Origin: Chryseobacterium sediminis
GTDB taxonomy: Bacteria > Bacteroidota > Bacteroidia > Flavobacteriales > Weeksellaceae
DNA: 64,000 bases
Direction of reading: 5' to 3'
Assembly: GCF_008386505.1 (NCBI RefSeq)
Contig: NZ_VUNZ01000001.1
Coordinates: forward strand, 2,225,937-2,289,936
The notes under the pieces are model-generated. The model saw only the letters and a program-made list of their open reading frames with translations, had not been told where the DNA came from and ran no database searches. Positions 1 to 7,411 of this stretch are shown here, piece by piece; the stretch's first letter is position 1; every line of letters begins with the position of its first letter. The position numbers were made by a program, and so were the translations under genes.

Positions 1-1
1 T

Positions 2-904
2 AATAACAGACAAAGTTTAGTGACTGAAATTAAGCCTTTCCAATTAGGTTCTATGTTCATGCAGGCTGGTACAGGTCTGAAATTCAAAGTGAACAGAAGA
101 ATTGACATTGAAGGTAGATTAATGTATGTTGTAACCGGTGATGATGAATTTGATGGTGGTGGAGATAAGTACAGCGCAATCAACAAGCGTGAAGAGCAGG
201 TTTCTGACAACTTCTTCAATGCTACTTTAGGTATTTCATTGAAATTAGGAAAACATGAATCTCATCTAATGTGGCATGATCCACTTCAGGAAATCTATTA
301 CAAACTGGATGTACTGGCTAATAAAAACCAGGATATCGAAGTATGTAAAAAAGGAGATGCTGATAACGACGGAGTATGCGACGATTGGGACAGACAACTT
401 GATACTCCTGCAGGGGCAAGAGTGGACGGTGCCGGAGTTGCACTTGATACTGACCTTGATGGTGTAATCGATCTTTACGATAAGTGTGTAACAGTTCCCG
501 GACCTGTTGAAAACAACGGATGTCCTGTAGCAACAACAGGACCTGTAGTAGAAACAGAAACTAAATTGGAAGGAATCGAATTTGATTTAAATTCTGACAG
601 AATTTTACCTTCAAACACTCCAATCCTAAATAATGCTGTAAACTATATTAATTCTTCAACGGGTTCTTATAATGTAATCGGAGCGACTGATACAAGAGGT
701 ACTGACGCTTACAACCAAAAATTATCTGAAAGAAGAGCAAACAACGTTAAGAACTATCTGATCAAAAACGGTGTTCAGACAGGTAAACTACAGTCAATAG
801 GAAAAGGTGAAAAAGACCTTAAATACCCTGAGTGTGAGCCAGCAACAAAGTGCCCTGAATGGAAAAACAGAGCCAACAGAAGAGTATACTTCGAAGCTAA
901 ATAA
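2..904 (+). CDS. OmpA family outer-membrane protein, 5' partial
   Basis: The frame is open to the left edge of the window, so the true start and signal peptide lie upstream; the GTG at 20 is only an internal codon. The visible part begins with the end of a beta-barrel (alternating polar and aromatic residues). It is followed by thrombospondin type-3-like calcium-binding repeats, of the form DADNDGVCDDWD and DTDLDGVIDLYDKC. It ends with an OmpA C-terminal peptidoglycan-binding domain (IEFDLNSDRILP, then GATDTRGTDAYNQKLSERRA). Barrel, linker and OmpA domain is the usual order of Bacteroidota OmpA/OprF-like porins that tie the outer membrane to peptidoglycan. The gene ends at TAA 902-904 and is followed by a strong terminator. 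Confidence 0.9.
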   Translation, partial: NNRQSLVTEIKPFQLGSMFMQAGTGLKFKVNRRIDIEGRLMYVVTGDDEFDGGGDKYSAINKREEQVSDNFFNATLGISLKLGKHESHLMWHDPLQEIYYKLDVLANKNQDIEVCKKGDADNDGVCDDWDRQLDTPAGARVDGAGVALDTDLDGVIDLYDKCVTVPGPVENNGCPVATTGPVVETETKLEGIEFDLNSDRILPSNTPILNNAVNYINSSTGSYNVIGATDTRGTDAYNQKLSERRANNVKNYLIKNGVQTGKLQSIGKGEKDLKYPECEPATKCPEWKNRANRRVYFEAK

Positions 905-925
905 TAAACTTACTTATATTATATG

Positions 926-953
926 AAAGTCACGCCTGGCGTGACTTTTTTTG
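926..953 (+). terminator. intrinsic terminator of the OmpA-family gene
   Basis: Arms AGTCACGCC and GGCGTGACT (928-946) form an 8-bp stem with a 3-nt loop, followed by a run of seven T. Confidence 0.9.
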
Positions 954-980
954 TCCTAATACTTTCCTTATTTTTACAAT

Positions 981-2885
981 ATGATTTCGCCGCAGGATTT
1001 TCAAAAACTAAAATATGATACCCTTAAATATTTCTGGGGTTATACTGATTTCAGAGATGCTCAGGAAGAAATTATTAATGCTGTCATTAATGAAAAAGAT
1101 ACTCTGGTTCTGTTACCCACAGGAGCAGGAAAATCACTATGCTACCAATTGCCTGCCTTACTGAAAGAAGGAACATGCCTGGTAGTTTCTCCTTTACTTG
1201 CATTAATGAAAGACCAGGTAAATCAGCTTAAATCCCGTGGCATAGAAGCAGAATATCTTTCTTCTGAGCTGGATGAATATGATGCTGAAGCAATTTACGA
1301 CCGCTGTAAAGAAGGTCTTACCAAATTACTTTATGTTTCTCCTGAAAGACTTACCAATACTCAGTTTATTCAGAACATGCAGGAAATTCAGTTATCCTTT
1401 ATTGCAGTTGATGAAGCTCACTGTATTTCAGAATGGGGACAGGATTTCAGGCCAAGTTATCAGAATATCAAAGGATTCAGAAGTAATAATCCTGAGATAC
1501 CGTGCCTTGCTTTGACTGCAACGGCAACACCAAAAGTTTTGGAAGAAATCAAAAATAAGCTAGAACTGAAGAAGCCTTATGTTTTCCAAAAAAGCTTCAA
1601 AAGAGAAAATATCAAAATATTTACAGATGAAGTATCTGATAAATTCCAACGTGTTTTTGATATTTTAAAATACAGCAACGATTCTGGAATTGTATATGTA
1701 AGAACCAGAAAAGAAGCTGAACTGCTGGCAGAATTTCTGAAAAAAAATCAACTGAAAAATGTAGATTATTTTCATGCAGGCTTAACGACCAAAGAAAAAA
1801 ACACCAGACAGAATCTTTGGAACAACAGTGACAATCATGTCCTTATTTCTACCAATGCCTTTGGGATGGGTATTGACAAAGACAATGTACGGTTTGTAAT
1901 CCACTATTCTCCTGCCGCCTCTCTGGAAAACTATTACCAGGAAATCGGAAGAGCCGGAAGAGATGGAAAAGACAGTTTTGCCTTTATGCTTTGGAATAAA
2001 CAGGAACTGCTGAATTTTGATCAGATATTAAAAAATCAAACTCCCAACAAAGCAGAGTTTTTAAAGATCATCAGCTACCTCTACTCTATTTTTCAGGTGG
2101 CAGAATTTGAGCTTCCTGAAAAAACATTTCAGCTGAATACTCTTGGTATACAAAATTTCACAAAACTGTCGAAAGCAAAAATCAACAACATACTCAATTT
2201 TCTGCACAACCAGGAAATTATCTACTACAACGAAAACAAAAGCCTGTCTTCGCTTGAACTTTTTATCAAGGCTGATGAAATAGATCAGTTACCACAAAAA
2301 GATGCGCATTTCATAGAGCTTCTTTTCCGTACTGTATCCGGTATCACTACCCACAAAGTAATGTTCAGTGAGCAACAGGTAAGCAATAAAATCAATGTCA
2401 GTGTCCCTTTAATCAAAGAACGTCTTAAGGAGCTGCAGCAAAAGAATTATCTTGAATATATCGACGGGGCACTTTCCAGTATTAAATTCCTGAAACCCCG
2501 CGATGAAAGAGCAGTCAATAGTTCTTATTGGAAATTATTTGAACATATTCAAAGAAACAAAATCCAGAAATGGGAAGAGATGAAGTTTTACTCAGAAAAT
2601 AATGAATACTGTAAAATGAAACTCATCCTGGCCTATTTTGGTGAAAAAAATTCAAAAAACTGTGGCCAGTGTTCTGTCTGTGAAAAAAATAAACAGTCCA
2701 TGTTTGGTAAGAATATTTCTCAGCAGATCATTAATTTATTAGCTAAAAAGCCAGCAACCATTGAAGAGCTTTCTATACAACTGAGTTATCATTCTAAAGA
2801 GAACATCTTAGAAAACCTTATTTTCCTTTTAGATTCCGGAAAGGTAAGAATGCTGAATTTCAGAACTTATGAACTCAATCATTAA
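981..2885 (+). CDS. recQ: ATP-dependent DNA helicase RecQ
   Basis: 634-aa superfamily 2 helicase that unwinds DNA 3'-5' in recombinational repair and fork restart. Walker A PTGAGKS is at residues 46-52, the DEAH box at 144-147, LTATAT around 178-183, and the arginine-finger motif QEIGRAGRDG near 330. The RecQ-C-terminal zinc site is visible as C544, C561, C564 and C567. A winged-helix-like tail follows. There is no recognisable HRDC domain, and the protein is slightly longer than the E. coli enzyme. The start is the ATG at 981, just after an AT-rich stretch with an imperfect -7 box. It is a single gene between the OmpA terminator and fmt. Confidence 0.95.
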   Translation: MISPQDFQKLKYDTLKYFWGYTDFRDAQEEIINAVINEKDTLVLLPTGAGKSLCYQLPALLKEGTCLVVSPLLALMKDQVNQLKSRGIEAEYLSSELDEYDAEAIYDRCKEGLTKLLYVSPERLTNTQFIQNMQEIQLSFIAVDEAHCISEWGQDFRPSYQNIKGFRSNNPEIPCLALTATATPKVLEEIKNKLELKKPYVFQKSFKRENIKIFTDEVSDKFQRVFDILKYSNDSGIVYVRTRKEAELLAEFLKKNQLKNVDYFHAGLTTKEKNTRQNLWNNSDNHVLISTNAFGMGIDKDNVRFVIHYSPAASLENYYQEIGRAGRDGKDSFAFMLWNKQELLNFDQILKNQTPNKAEFLKIISYLYSIFQVAEFELPEKTFQLNTLGIQNFTKLSKAKINNILNFLHNQEIIYYNENKSLSSLELFIKADEIDQLPQKDAHFIELLFRTVSGITTHKVMFSEQQVSNKINVSVPLIKERLKELQQKNYLEYIDGALSSIKFLKPRDERAVNSSYWKLFEHIQRNKIQKWEEMKFYSENNEYCKMKLILAYFGEKNSKNCGQCSVCEKNKQSMFGKNISQQIINLLAKKPATIEELSIQLSYHSKENILENLIFLLDSGKVRMLNFRTYELNH

Positions 2886-2934
2886 TAATGAGTAATAATA
2901 AGCATAGAATGATTTTAAATTAAAAGATAAAATA

Positions 2935-3002
2935 TACTCATCCTATCTCTAAAACTCTACTATCCTCAGACTCTAACACCCTTCGACTCTCAGATCAAAA
3001 AC
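2935..3002 (+). repeat. pyrimidine-rich intergenic tract upstream of fmt
   Basis: A CT-rich stretch with repeated CTCTA/CTCAG-type words ends just before the fmt -7 box. It resembles one half of the purine/pyrimidine inverted repeats seen near 25.0, 33.4 and 35.0 kb. No function is known to me. Confidence 0.3.
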
Positions 3003-3003
3003 T

Positions 3004-3011
3004 TATCTTTG
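3004..3011 (+). promoter_or_regulatory. -7 box TATCTTTG of fmt
   Basis: A perfect TAnnTTTG lies 4 nt before the ATG at 3016. Transcription from it would start at or inside the start codon, giving a leaderless or nearly leaderless mRNA. Confidence 0.65.
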
Positions 3012-3015
3012 CAGT

Positions 3016-3963
3016 ATGAAATCATTGAAAGTCGTTTTTTTAGGGACTCCAGAGTTTGCAAAAACTTCTTTGGAGGCAATCCATCAATCTCACCATCAGG
3101 TGGTAGGTGTTGTAACTGTAGCTGATAAAGCAAGTGGACGAGGGCAGAAAATACACCAATCTCCTGTAAAAGTCTATGCAGAGGAAAACAATATTCCTGT
3201 TTTTCAGCCGGAAAAGTTGAGAAATCCTGAGTTTTTGGAAGAACTTAGAAAACTAGATGCCGATGTTTTTGTAGTTGTGGCTTTCAGAATGATGCCTAAA
3301 GTTCTTTTTGAAATGCCTAAAATGGGTACCTTCAATCTTCATGCATCTTTACTTCCGGATTATAGAGGAGCTGCTCCCATCAACTATGCTGTAATCAACG
3401 GTGAAGAAAAATCAGGAGCAACAACCTTCTTTATTAATGAAAAAATTGATGAAGGGAATATTCTTCTTCAACAGGAAATAGAAATTTTACCTGACGAAAA
3501 TGCAGGAAGCCTTCACGACAGACTCATGGAAATGGGTGCAGGATTAGTCGTTAAAACATTAGATGGTCTGGCTGAAAATGCTATTGAAGAAAAACCTCAG
3601 CCAGAGGTAGAACATCCTAAAAACGCCTATAAAATTTTTAAGGAAGATACAAGAATCAAATGGGATCAACCTTCAAAAACCGTTCATCAGTTTATTCTGG
3701 GAATGTCTCCCTACCCTGCTGCTTTCACTACTTTAAAAATTGAAAACGAAGAAAAAGGATTAAAAATATTCGGCGGTAAATTTGAACTTTCTGACCATGG
3801 GAAACCGGCAGGAACTTTAGATATTTCAAAGAATGAATTTAAAGTCTATACCCAGGACGGAATTTATTATCCTCTGGAACTTCAGCTGGAAGGTAAAAAA
3901 AGAATGACTGTGAAAGATTTCTTAAATGGTTTCAGAAATTTTGATGGAATTGCATTAAAATAA
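3016..3963 (+). CDS. fmt: methionyl-tRNA formyltransferase
   Basis: 315-aa enzyme that formylates initiator Met-tRNA using 10-formyltetrahydrofolate. The N-terminal formyltransferase fold begins VVFLGTPEFA. The signature NLHASLLPDYRGAAPI spans residues 107-122 and includes the catalytic Asn107 and His109. The downstream IDEGNIL segment supplies the catalytic Asp. The C-terminal OB-like domain (about 205-315) is the tRNA-binding part. Length matches the family. It is convergent with the ribB-type gene and the two share a perfect hairpin. Confidence 0.96.
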   Translation: MKSLKVVFLGTPEFAKTSLEAIHQSHHQVVGVVTVADKASGRGQKIHQSPVKVYAEENNIPVFQPEKLRNPEFLEELRKLDADVFVVVAFRMMPKVLFEMPKMGTFNLHASLLPDYRGAAPINYAVINGEEKSGATTFFINEKIDEGNILLQQEIEILPDENAGSLHDRLMEMGAGLVVKTLDGLAENAIEEKPQPEVEHPKNAYKIFKEDTRIKWDQPSKTVHQFILGMSPYPAAFTTLKIENEEKGLKIFGGKFELSDHGKPAGTLDISKNEFKVYTQDGIYYPLELQLEGKKRMTVKDFLNGFRNFDGIALK

Positions 3964-3981
3964 AGAACTATATTCAGTTCG

Positions 3982-4033
3982 TTACCATATAAAAAAGGTT
4001 TAGAAAATTCTAAACCTTTTTTATATGGTAAAC
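3982..4033. terminator. bidirectional terminator between fmt and the ribB-type gene
   Basis: A perfect inverted repeat with 24-bp arms and a 2-nt centre spans 3982-4031. Internal A6 and T6 tracts provide a U-run in either direction, which fits the convergent genes on both sides. Confidence 0.9.
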
Positions 4034-4063
4034 AGCCAAAAATTATTGTTGGCGATTCATTTA

Positions 4064-5185
4064 TTATAGTTGTACCATCTCAGTAACTTCTACATCATAT
4101 CCTCCAACCTGAGGTTTGATATTAGGATTTTGAGTGATTACTTTGAACTTGTTGATTCCTAAATTCTTTAAGATCTGCGTTCCAATTCCGTAATCTCTGT
4201 AATTGTACGCCAAAGTAGGATGCTGCTCCTGCCCGTCCTGATAGTTCAGGAACTGCTGAAGTTTTCTCAGTGTATTTTCAGAGTTAGAAACGTTATTGAT
4301 GAAAATAATAGCTCCTTTTCCTGCTTCATTTACCATACCGGTTACTTTTTCCAATAATGGTTTTTCACCGTTGTTCAATCTTGTCAGCACATCAAAATAA
4401 GAATCTGAAGATTGTACTCTCACCAAAACCGGCTCATCTACTGTCCATGTTCCTTTTGTCAGGGCAAAGTGGATCTGATCATTGGAAGTTTCTCTGAAAG
4501 CATAAAAATCAAACTCACCGTAGTGCGTTTTTACTTTTTTCTCCTCAAGTCTTTCAACCAGATTTCCTTTTTTAAGCTGATAATGGATCAGATCTTCAAT
4601 AGAAACGATCTTCATATCATGCTTCTGAGCGAATGCATGAAGCTCAGGCAGACGGGACATTGTACCATCTTCATTCATGATCTCACAGATTACTCCACCT
4701 TCTTTCAAACCTGATAAATGGGTAAGATCAATGGCAGCTTCAGTATGTCCGGCTCTTTTCAATACTCCACCTTTTCTTGCACGAAGCGGGAAAATATGGC
4801 CAGGTCTCATAAAATCTGTAGGTTTGGATTTTTCATCCATCAGTGCTAAAATTGTTTTTGCTCTGTCACCTGCAGAAATTCCGGTAGATGTTCCGTTTCC
4901 TAAAAGGTCAACTGATACGGTGAAAGCCGTTTCTTTAGGATCGCTGCTTCTGCTTACCATCACTTCAAGCCCAAGCTCATCACATCTTTTTTCAGGAAGC
5001 GGCATACAGATAAGCCCTCTTCCGTGAAGAGCCATAAAATTGATAATTTCCGGCGTTGTTAGCTCTGCTGCGCAAAGAAAATCTCCTTCATTTTCTCTGT
5101 CTTCATCATCTACTACTATGATTATTTTACCATTTTTAAGGTCTTCAATAGCCTCTGGAATAGTATTTAATTTAATATCGGACAT
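4064..5185 (-). CDS. ribB: 3,4-dihydroxy-2-butanone-4-phosphate synthase with degenerate GTP cyclohydrolase II domain (RibBX-type)
   Basis: 373 aa in a RibBA architecture. The N-terminal half is an intact DHBP synthase (ribulose 5-phosphate to DHBP and formate, riboflavin pathway): DDEDRENEGDF at residues 26-36, GRGLICMPL, TGISAGDRA, and PGHIFPLRARKGGVLKRAGHTEAAIDL-type residues. The C-terminal half aligns with GTP cyclohydrolase II (YRDYGIGTQILKNLGI near the end), but the zinc motif ECLTGD...RCDCG is replaced by QSSDSYFDVLTRLNNG with no Cys. The RQEGRGIG-type catalytic loop is also lost. RibA activity is therefore unlikely, and a separate ribA is expected elsewhere. Similar RibBX proteins with a lost RibA activity are known in Proteobacteria. 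Confidence 0.9.
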   Translation of the reverse strand: MSDIKLNTIPEAIEDLKNGKIIIVVDDEDRENEGDFLCAAELTTPEIINFMALHGRGLICMPLPEKRCDELGLEVMVSRSSDPKETAFTVSVDLLGNGTSTGISAGDRAKTILALMDEKSKPTDFMRPGHIFPLRARKGGVLKRAGHTEAAIDLTHLSGLKEGGVICEIMNEDGTMSRLPELHAFAQKHDMKIVSIEDLIHYQLKKGNLVERLEEKKVKTHYGEFDFYAFRETSNDQIHFALTKGTWTVDEPVLVRVQSSDSYFDVLTRLNNGEKPLLEKVTGMVNEAGKGAIIFINNVSNSENTLRKLQQFLNYQDGQEQHPTLAYNYRDYGIGTQILKNLGINKFKVITQNPNIKPQVGGYDVEVTEMVQL

Positions 5186-5203
5186 TTTTACTTTTTATTT
5201 TTG

Positions 5204-5211
5204 CAAAGATA
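5204..5211 (-). promoter_or_regulatory. -7 box TATCTTTG of the ribB-type gene
   Basis: On the minus strand, TATCTTTG lies 18 nt before the start at 5185. TTGG sits about 21 nt further upstream (5235-5232), inside the end region of the upstream gene. Confidence 0.7.
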
Positions 5212-5239
5212 CTCATAAAAATAAGCATCTGCCAACTAA

Positions 5240-6256
5240 TTATGAATGGTTTATTACGCTTTGGATAGAGTTAGCTGCCTCTCTGAAAATCTCATAAGAC
5301 CTCAATCTTTTCTGATGATCATAAATATGTGAATTGATCATCAGTTCATCAACCTGGAATCTTTCCTGAAAATCTTTAAGCTTTTCCTGAACTTCAGCCT
5401 GATCTCCGATAAAAGTATATCTCAGTTTCTGTAGAACCATAGATTTCTCCATGGGTGACCAGATTTCGTCCATATCATCAACAGGTGGAGCAAAAGGTTT
5501 TCTATCATTTCTTACGATATTGATGAAGGCCTGAAATAAAGTGGTAGAGATTTTATGAGCTTCCTGCGAAGTTTCTGCTGCTACCCCGTTTACACAGGCA
5601 ATGATATAAGGTTTATCCAGATATTTTGAAGGTTCAAAATGTTCTCTGTATATTTTAAAAGCCATTTCCATCTGCTCGGGAGCAAAATGTCCCGCAAAGG
5701 CATAGGGTAAACCAAGTTCTGCGGCCAGCCATGCACTGTCGGTACTTGATCCCAAAATATAAATTGGAATATCAAGTCCTTCTCCAGGAATAGCACGAAC
5801 CATCGCATCTGAATTTTCTTTTGAGAAATATCTTTGAAGCTCAAGTATTTGTCTTGGAAACTGTTCATTGATAATTGCTGGATTTCTTCCTAAAGCCTGA
5901 GCCGTCAATCCGTCAGTTCCAGGCGCTCTTCCTACTCCAAGATCTATTCTTCCGGGGAAAAGGGATTCCAGGGTTCCGAACTGTTCGGCAATAATCAGAG
6001 AACTGTGGTTGGGAAGCATAACTCCTCCTGAACCTACTTTAATTGTTTTCGTTCCGTTGGCTATAAATCCAATCAAAACAGAAGTTGCCGAACTGGCAAT
6101 ACTTTCCATATTGTGGTGTTCTGCCAGCCAGAATCTTTTATAATTTAAATTTTCAGCGTGATTAGCTAATGTTAAGCTGTCCTGAAAGGTATCGTGAATG
6201 CTTTTGCCTTGCTTTACCGGTGCAAGATCTAAAACAGAAATTTCAAAATTTTTCAT
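5240..6256 (-). CDS. LLM-class flavin-dependent oxidoreductase (luciferase-like monooxygenase)
   Basis: 338-aa TIM-barrel flavoprotein of the bacterial luciferase-like family. Typical features are the opening LSVLDLAPV-like strand, YKRFWLAEHHNM, GSGGVMLPNHSSL and RIDLGVGRAPGTD segments, all common to the single-component-like LLM subgroup. The substrate cannot be predicted. The genes on either side do not form an obvious pathway. It lies upstream of the ribB-type gene on the same strand, with a separate promoter between them, so the link to flavin synthesis is only positional. Confidence 0.88.
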   Translation of the reverse strand: MKNFEISVLDLAPVKQGKSIHDTFQDSLTLANHAENLNYKRFWLAEHHNMESIASSATSVLIGFIANGTKTIKVGSGGVMLPNHSSLIIAEQFGTLESLFPGRIDLGVGRAPGTDGLTAQALGRNPAIINEQFPRQILELQRYFSKENSDAMVRAIPGEGLDIPIYILGSSTDSAWLAAELGLPYAFAGHFAPEQMEMAFKIYREHFEPSKYLDKPYIIACVNGVAAETSQEAHKISTTLFQAFINIVRNDRKPFAPPVDDMDEIWSPMEKSMVLQKLRYTFIGDQAEVQEKLKDFQERFQVDELMINSHIYDHQKRLRSYEIFREAANSIQSVINHS

Positions 6257-6297
6257 ATTAAAATGCTAATTTTTCTTTGGTCTCGAAAAAAACCATA

Positions 6298-6305
6298 CAA
6301 ATGTA
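6298..6305 (-). promoter_or_regulatory. -7 box TACATTTG of the LLM oxidoreductase gene
   Basis: A perfect TAnnTTTG on the minus strand lies 41 nt before the ATG at 6256. No clear TTG at -33. Confidence 0.5.
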
Positions 6306-6500
6306 AAACATAAAAACTGCATTAGTTACTTTTTGTAATTAATAAAAACAATTGATCAGTTCAGGGAAAAACTATTGACATTCAAACTTTATTTGCCTGA
6401 TTTTATTTATACATTAAAATCTATATACTTTAACAGTAATAATTCAATAAAAAGAGAAATATTTATTATATTCGTATACCTAATCTTAAAAAACCTTAAT

Positions 6501-7349
6501 ATGAACAAAAAACCAAACGGTCTGTTGTATCGGCAGATTCTGACAGGAAAAACTGTCTTTATGAGTTTTCTTATTGCAGCAGTATTAACATCTTGCAGTA
6601 AAAATAATGAGGAAATTGCCTCCGAAGCTGAAACCAATGCCTTCAATGTTAAAAACGTTAAAAAAGGACAATTGAATGGCCAGGAAATTATTTATGAAAG
6701 AAAAAACGGAATGAATTTTTTCCAGGGAGACATTGTTCTTACCGACAAACAACTTGCAGAAGGCAGCGAATTCAATAAAGGCGGCGCCAGCTATTCAAGG
6801 TGGCCCAGCGGTAAAATTTATTATACTGTTGCCAGTAACATGGGATCTATCAATGCTAATAAAATTACAACTGCCGTGAACGAGTACAATACAAAAACAA
6901 ATACTCAATGGATTCCACGTACTAACCAAACCAATTATGTTGAATTTATTTTTGGAAGTTCTTCCGGATCAGATGGCTGGGCTCATATTGGATATCAGGG
7001 AGGAAAACAGACGGTTTCTCTGGATCAATATATTTCTGTAGGATCGGTTATTCATGAAATGGGTCATACGGTTGGACTGTACCACGAACATACGCGTAAA
7101 GACAGAGATCAATACGTAAAAATCCTGTGGAATAATATCCAAAGCGGGCAGTCTTATAATTTCAATATTTATAGCTCGGGGACAGATATAGGACCGTTTA
7201 ATATTAATTCTGTGATGATGTATTGGCCAACTTCTTACTCTAAAAACGGACTACCAACTATTACAAGAGCAGACAATTCAAGCTTTACATATAACAGAAC
7301 AGGCTTTACCACCGGGGATATCAATACTATTAATGCGATGTACCCTTAA
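6501..7349 (+). CDS. astacin-type (M12A, flavastacin-like) zinc metallopeptidase lipoprotein
   Basis: 282 aa from the ATG at 6501. I prefer this start to the TTG at 6375 because it opens directly on a lipoprotein signal (MSFLIAAVLTSC, lipobox Cys32). A propeptide follows, then the catalytic domain. The zinc signature HEMGHTVGLYHEHTRKDRD begins at His185, with ligands His185, His189 and His195. The Met-turn is SVMMYW at 237-242. This is the astacin pattern, as in Flavobacterium/Chryseobacterium flavastacin. It probably acts as a surface-anchored endopeptidase. Unlike secreted flavastacins it has no T9SS tail. Confidence 0.9.
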   Translation: MNKKPNGLLYRQILTGKTVFMSFLIAAVLTSCSKNNEEIASEAETNAFNVKNVKKGQLNGQEIIYERKNGMNFFQGDIVLTDKQLAEGSEFNKGGASYSRWPSGKIYYTVASNMGSINANKITTAVNEYNTKTNTQWIPRTNQTNYVEFIFGSSSGSDGWAHIGYQGGKQTVSLDQYISVGSVIHEMGHTVGLYHEHTRKDRDQYVKILWNNIQSGQSYNFNIYSSGTDIGPFNINSVMMYWPTSYSKNGLPTITRADNSSFTYNRTGFTTGDINTINAMYP

Positions 7350-7373
7350 CTTTAAAGAACTTTTGTGACTATC

Positions 7374-7411
7374 AAAAAAGGGAAGAATTCTTATGAACTC
7401 TTCCCTTTTTT
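7374..7411. terminator. bidirectional terminator between protease and helicase
   Basis: Arms AAAAAAGGGAAGA and TCTTCCCTTTTTT close a 12-nt loop. The helicase stop codon (minus strand, 7391-7393) lies in the loop, so the hairpin overlaps the last codons of that gene. Confidence 0.88.

Noticed and set aside
4412-5297. Plus-strand frames opposite the ribB-type gene
   Set aside because: They are antisense shadows with no motif or start context; the minus-strand gene explains the region.
6375-6500. TTG start at 6375 for the astacin-like protease
   Set aside because: The extra 42 residues are AT-rich translated intergenic sequence; the ATG at 6501 opens directly on a lipoprotein signal.
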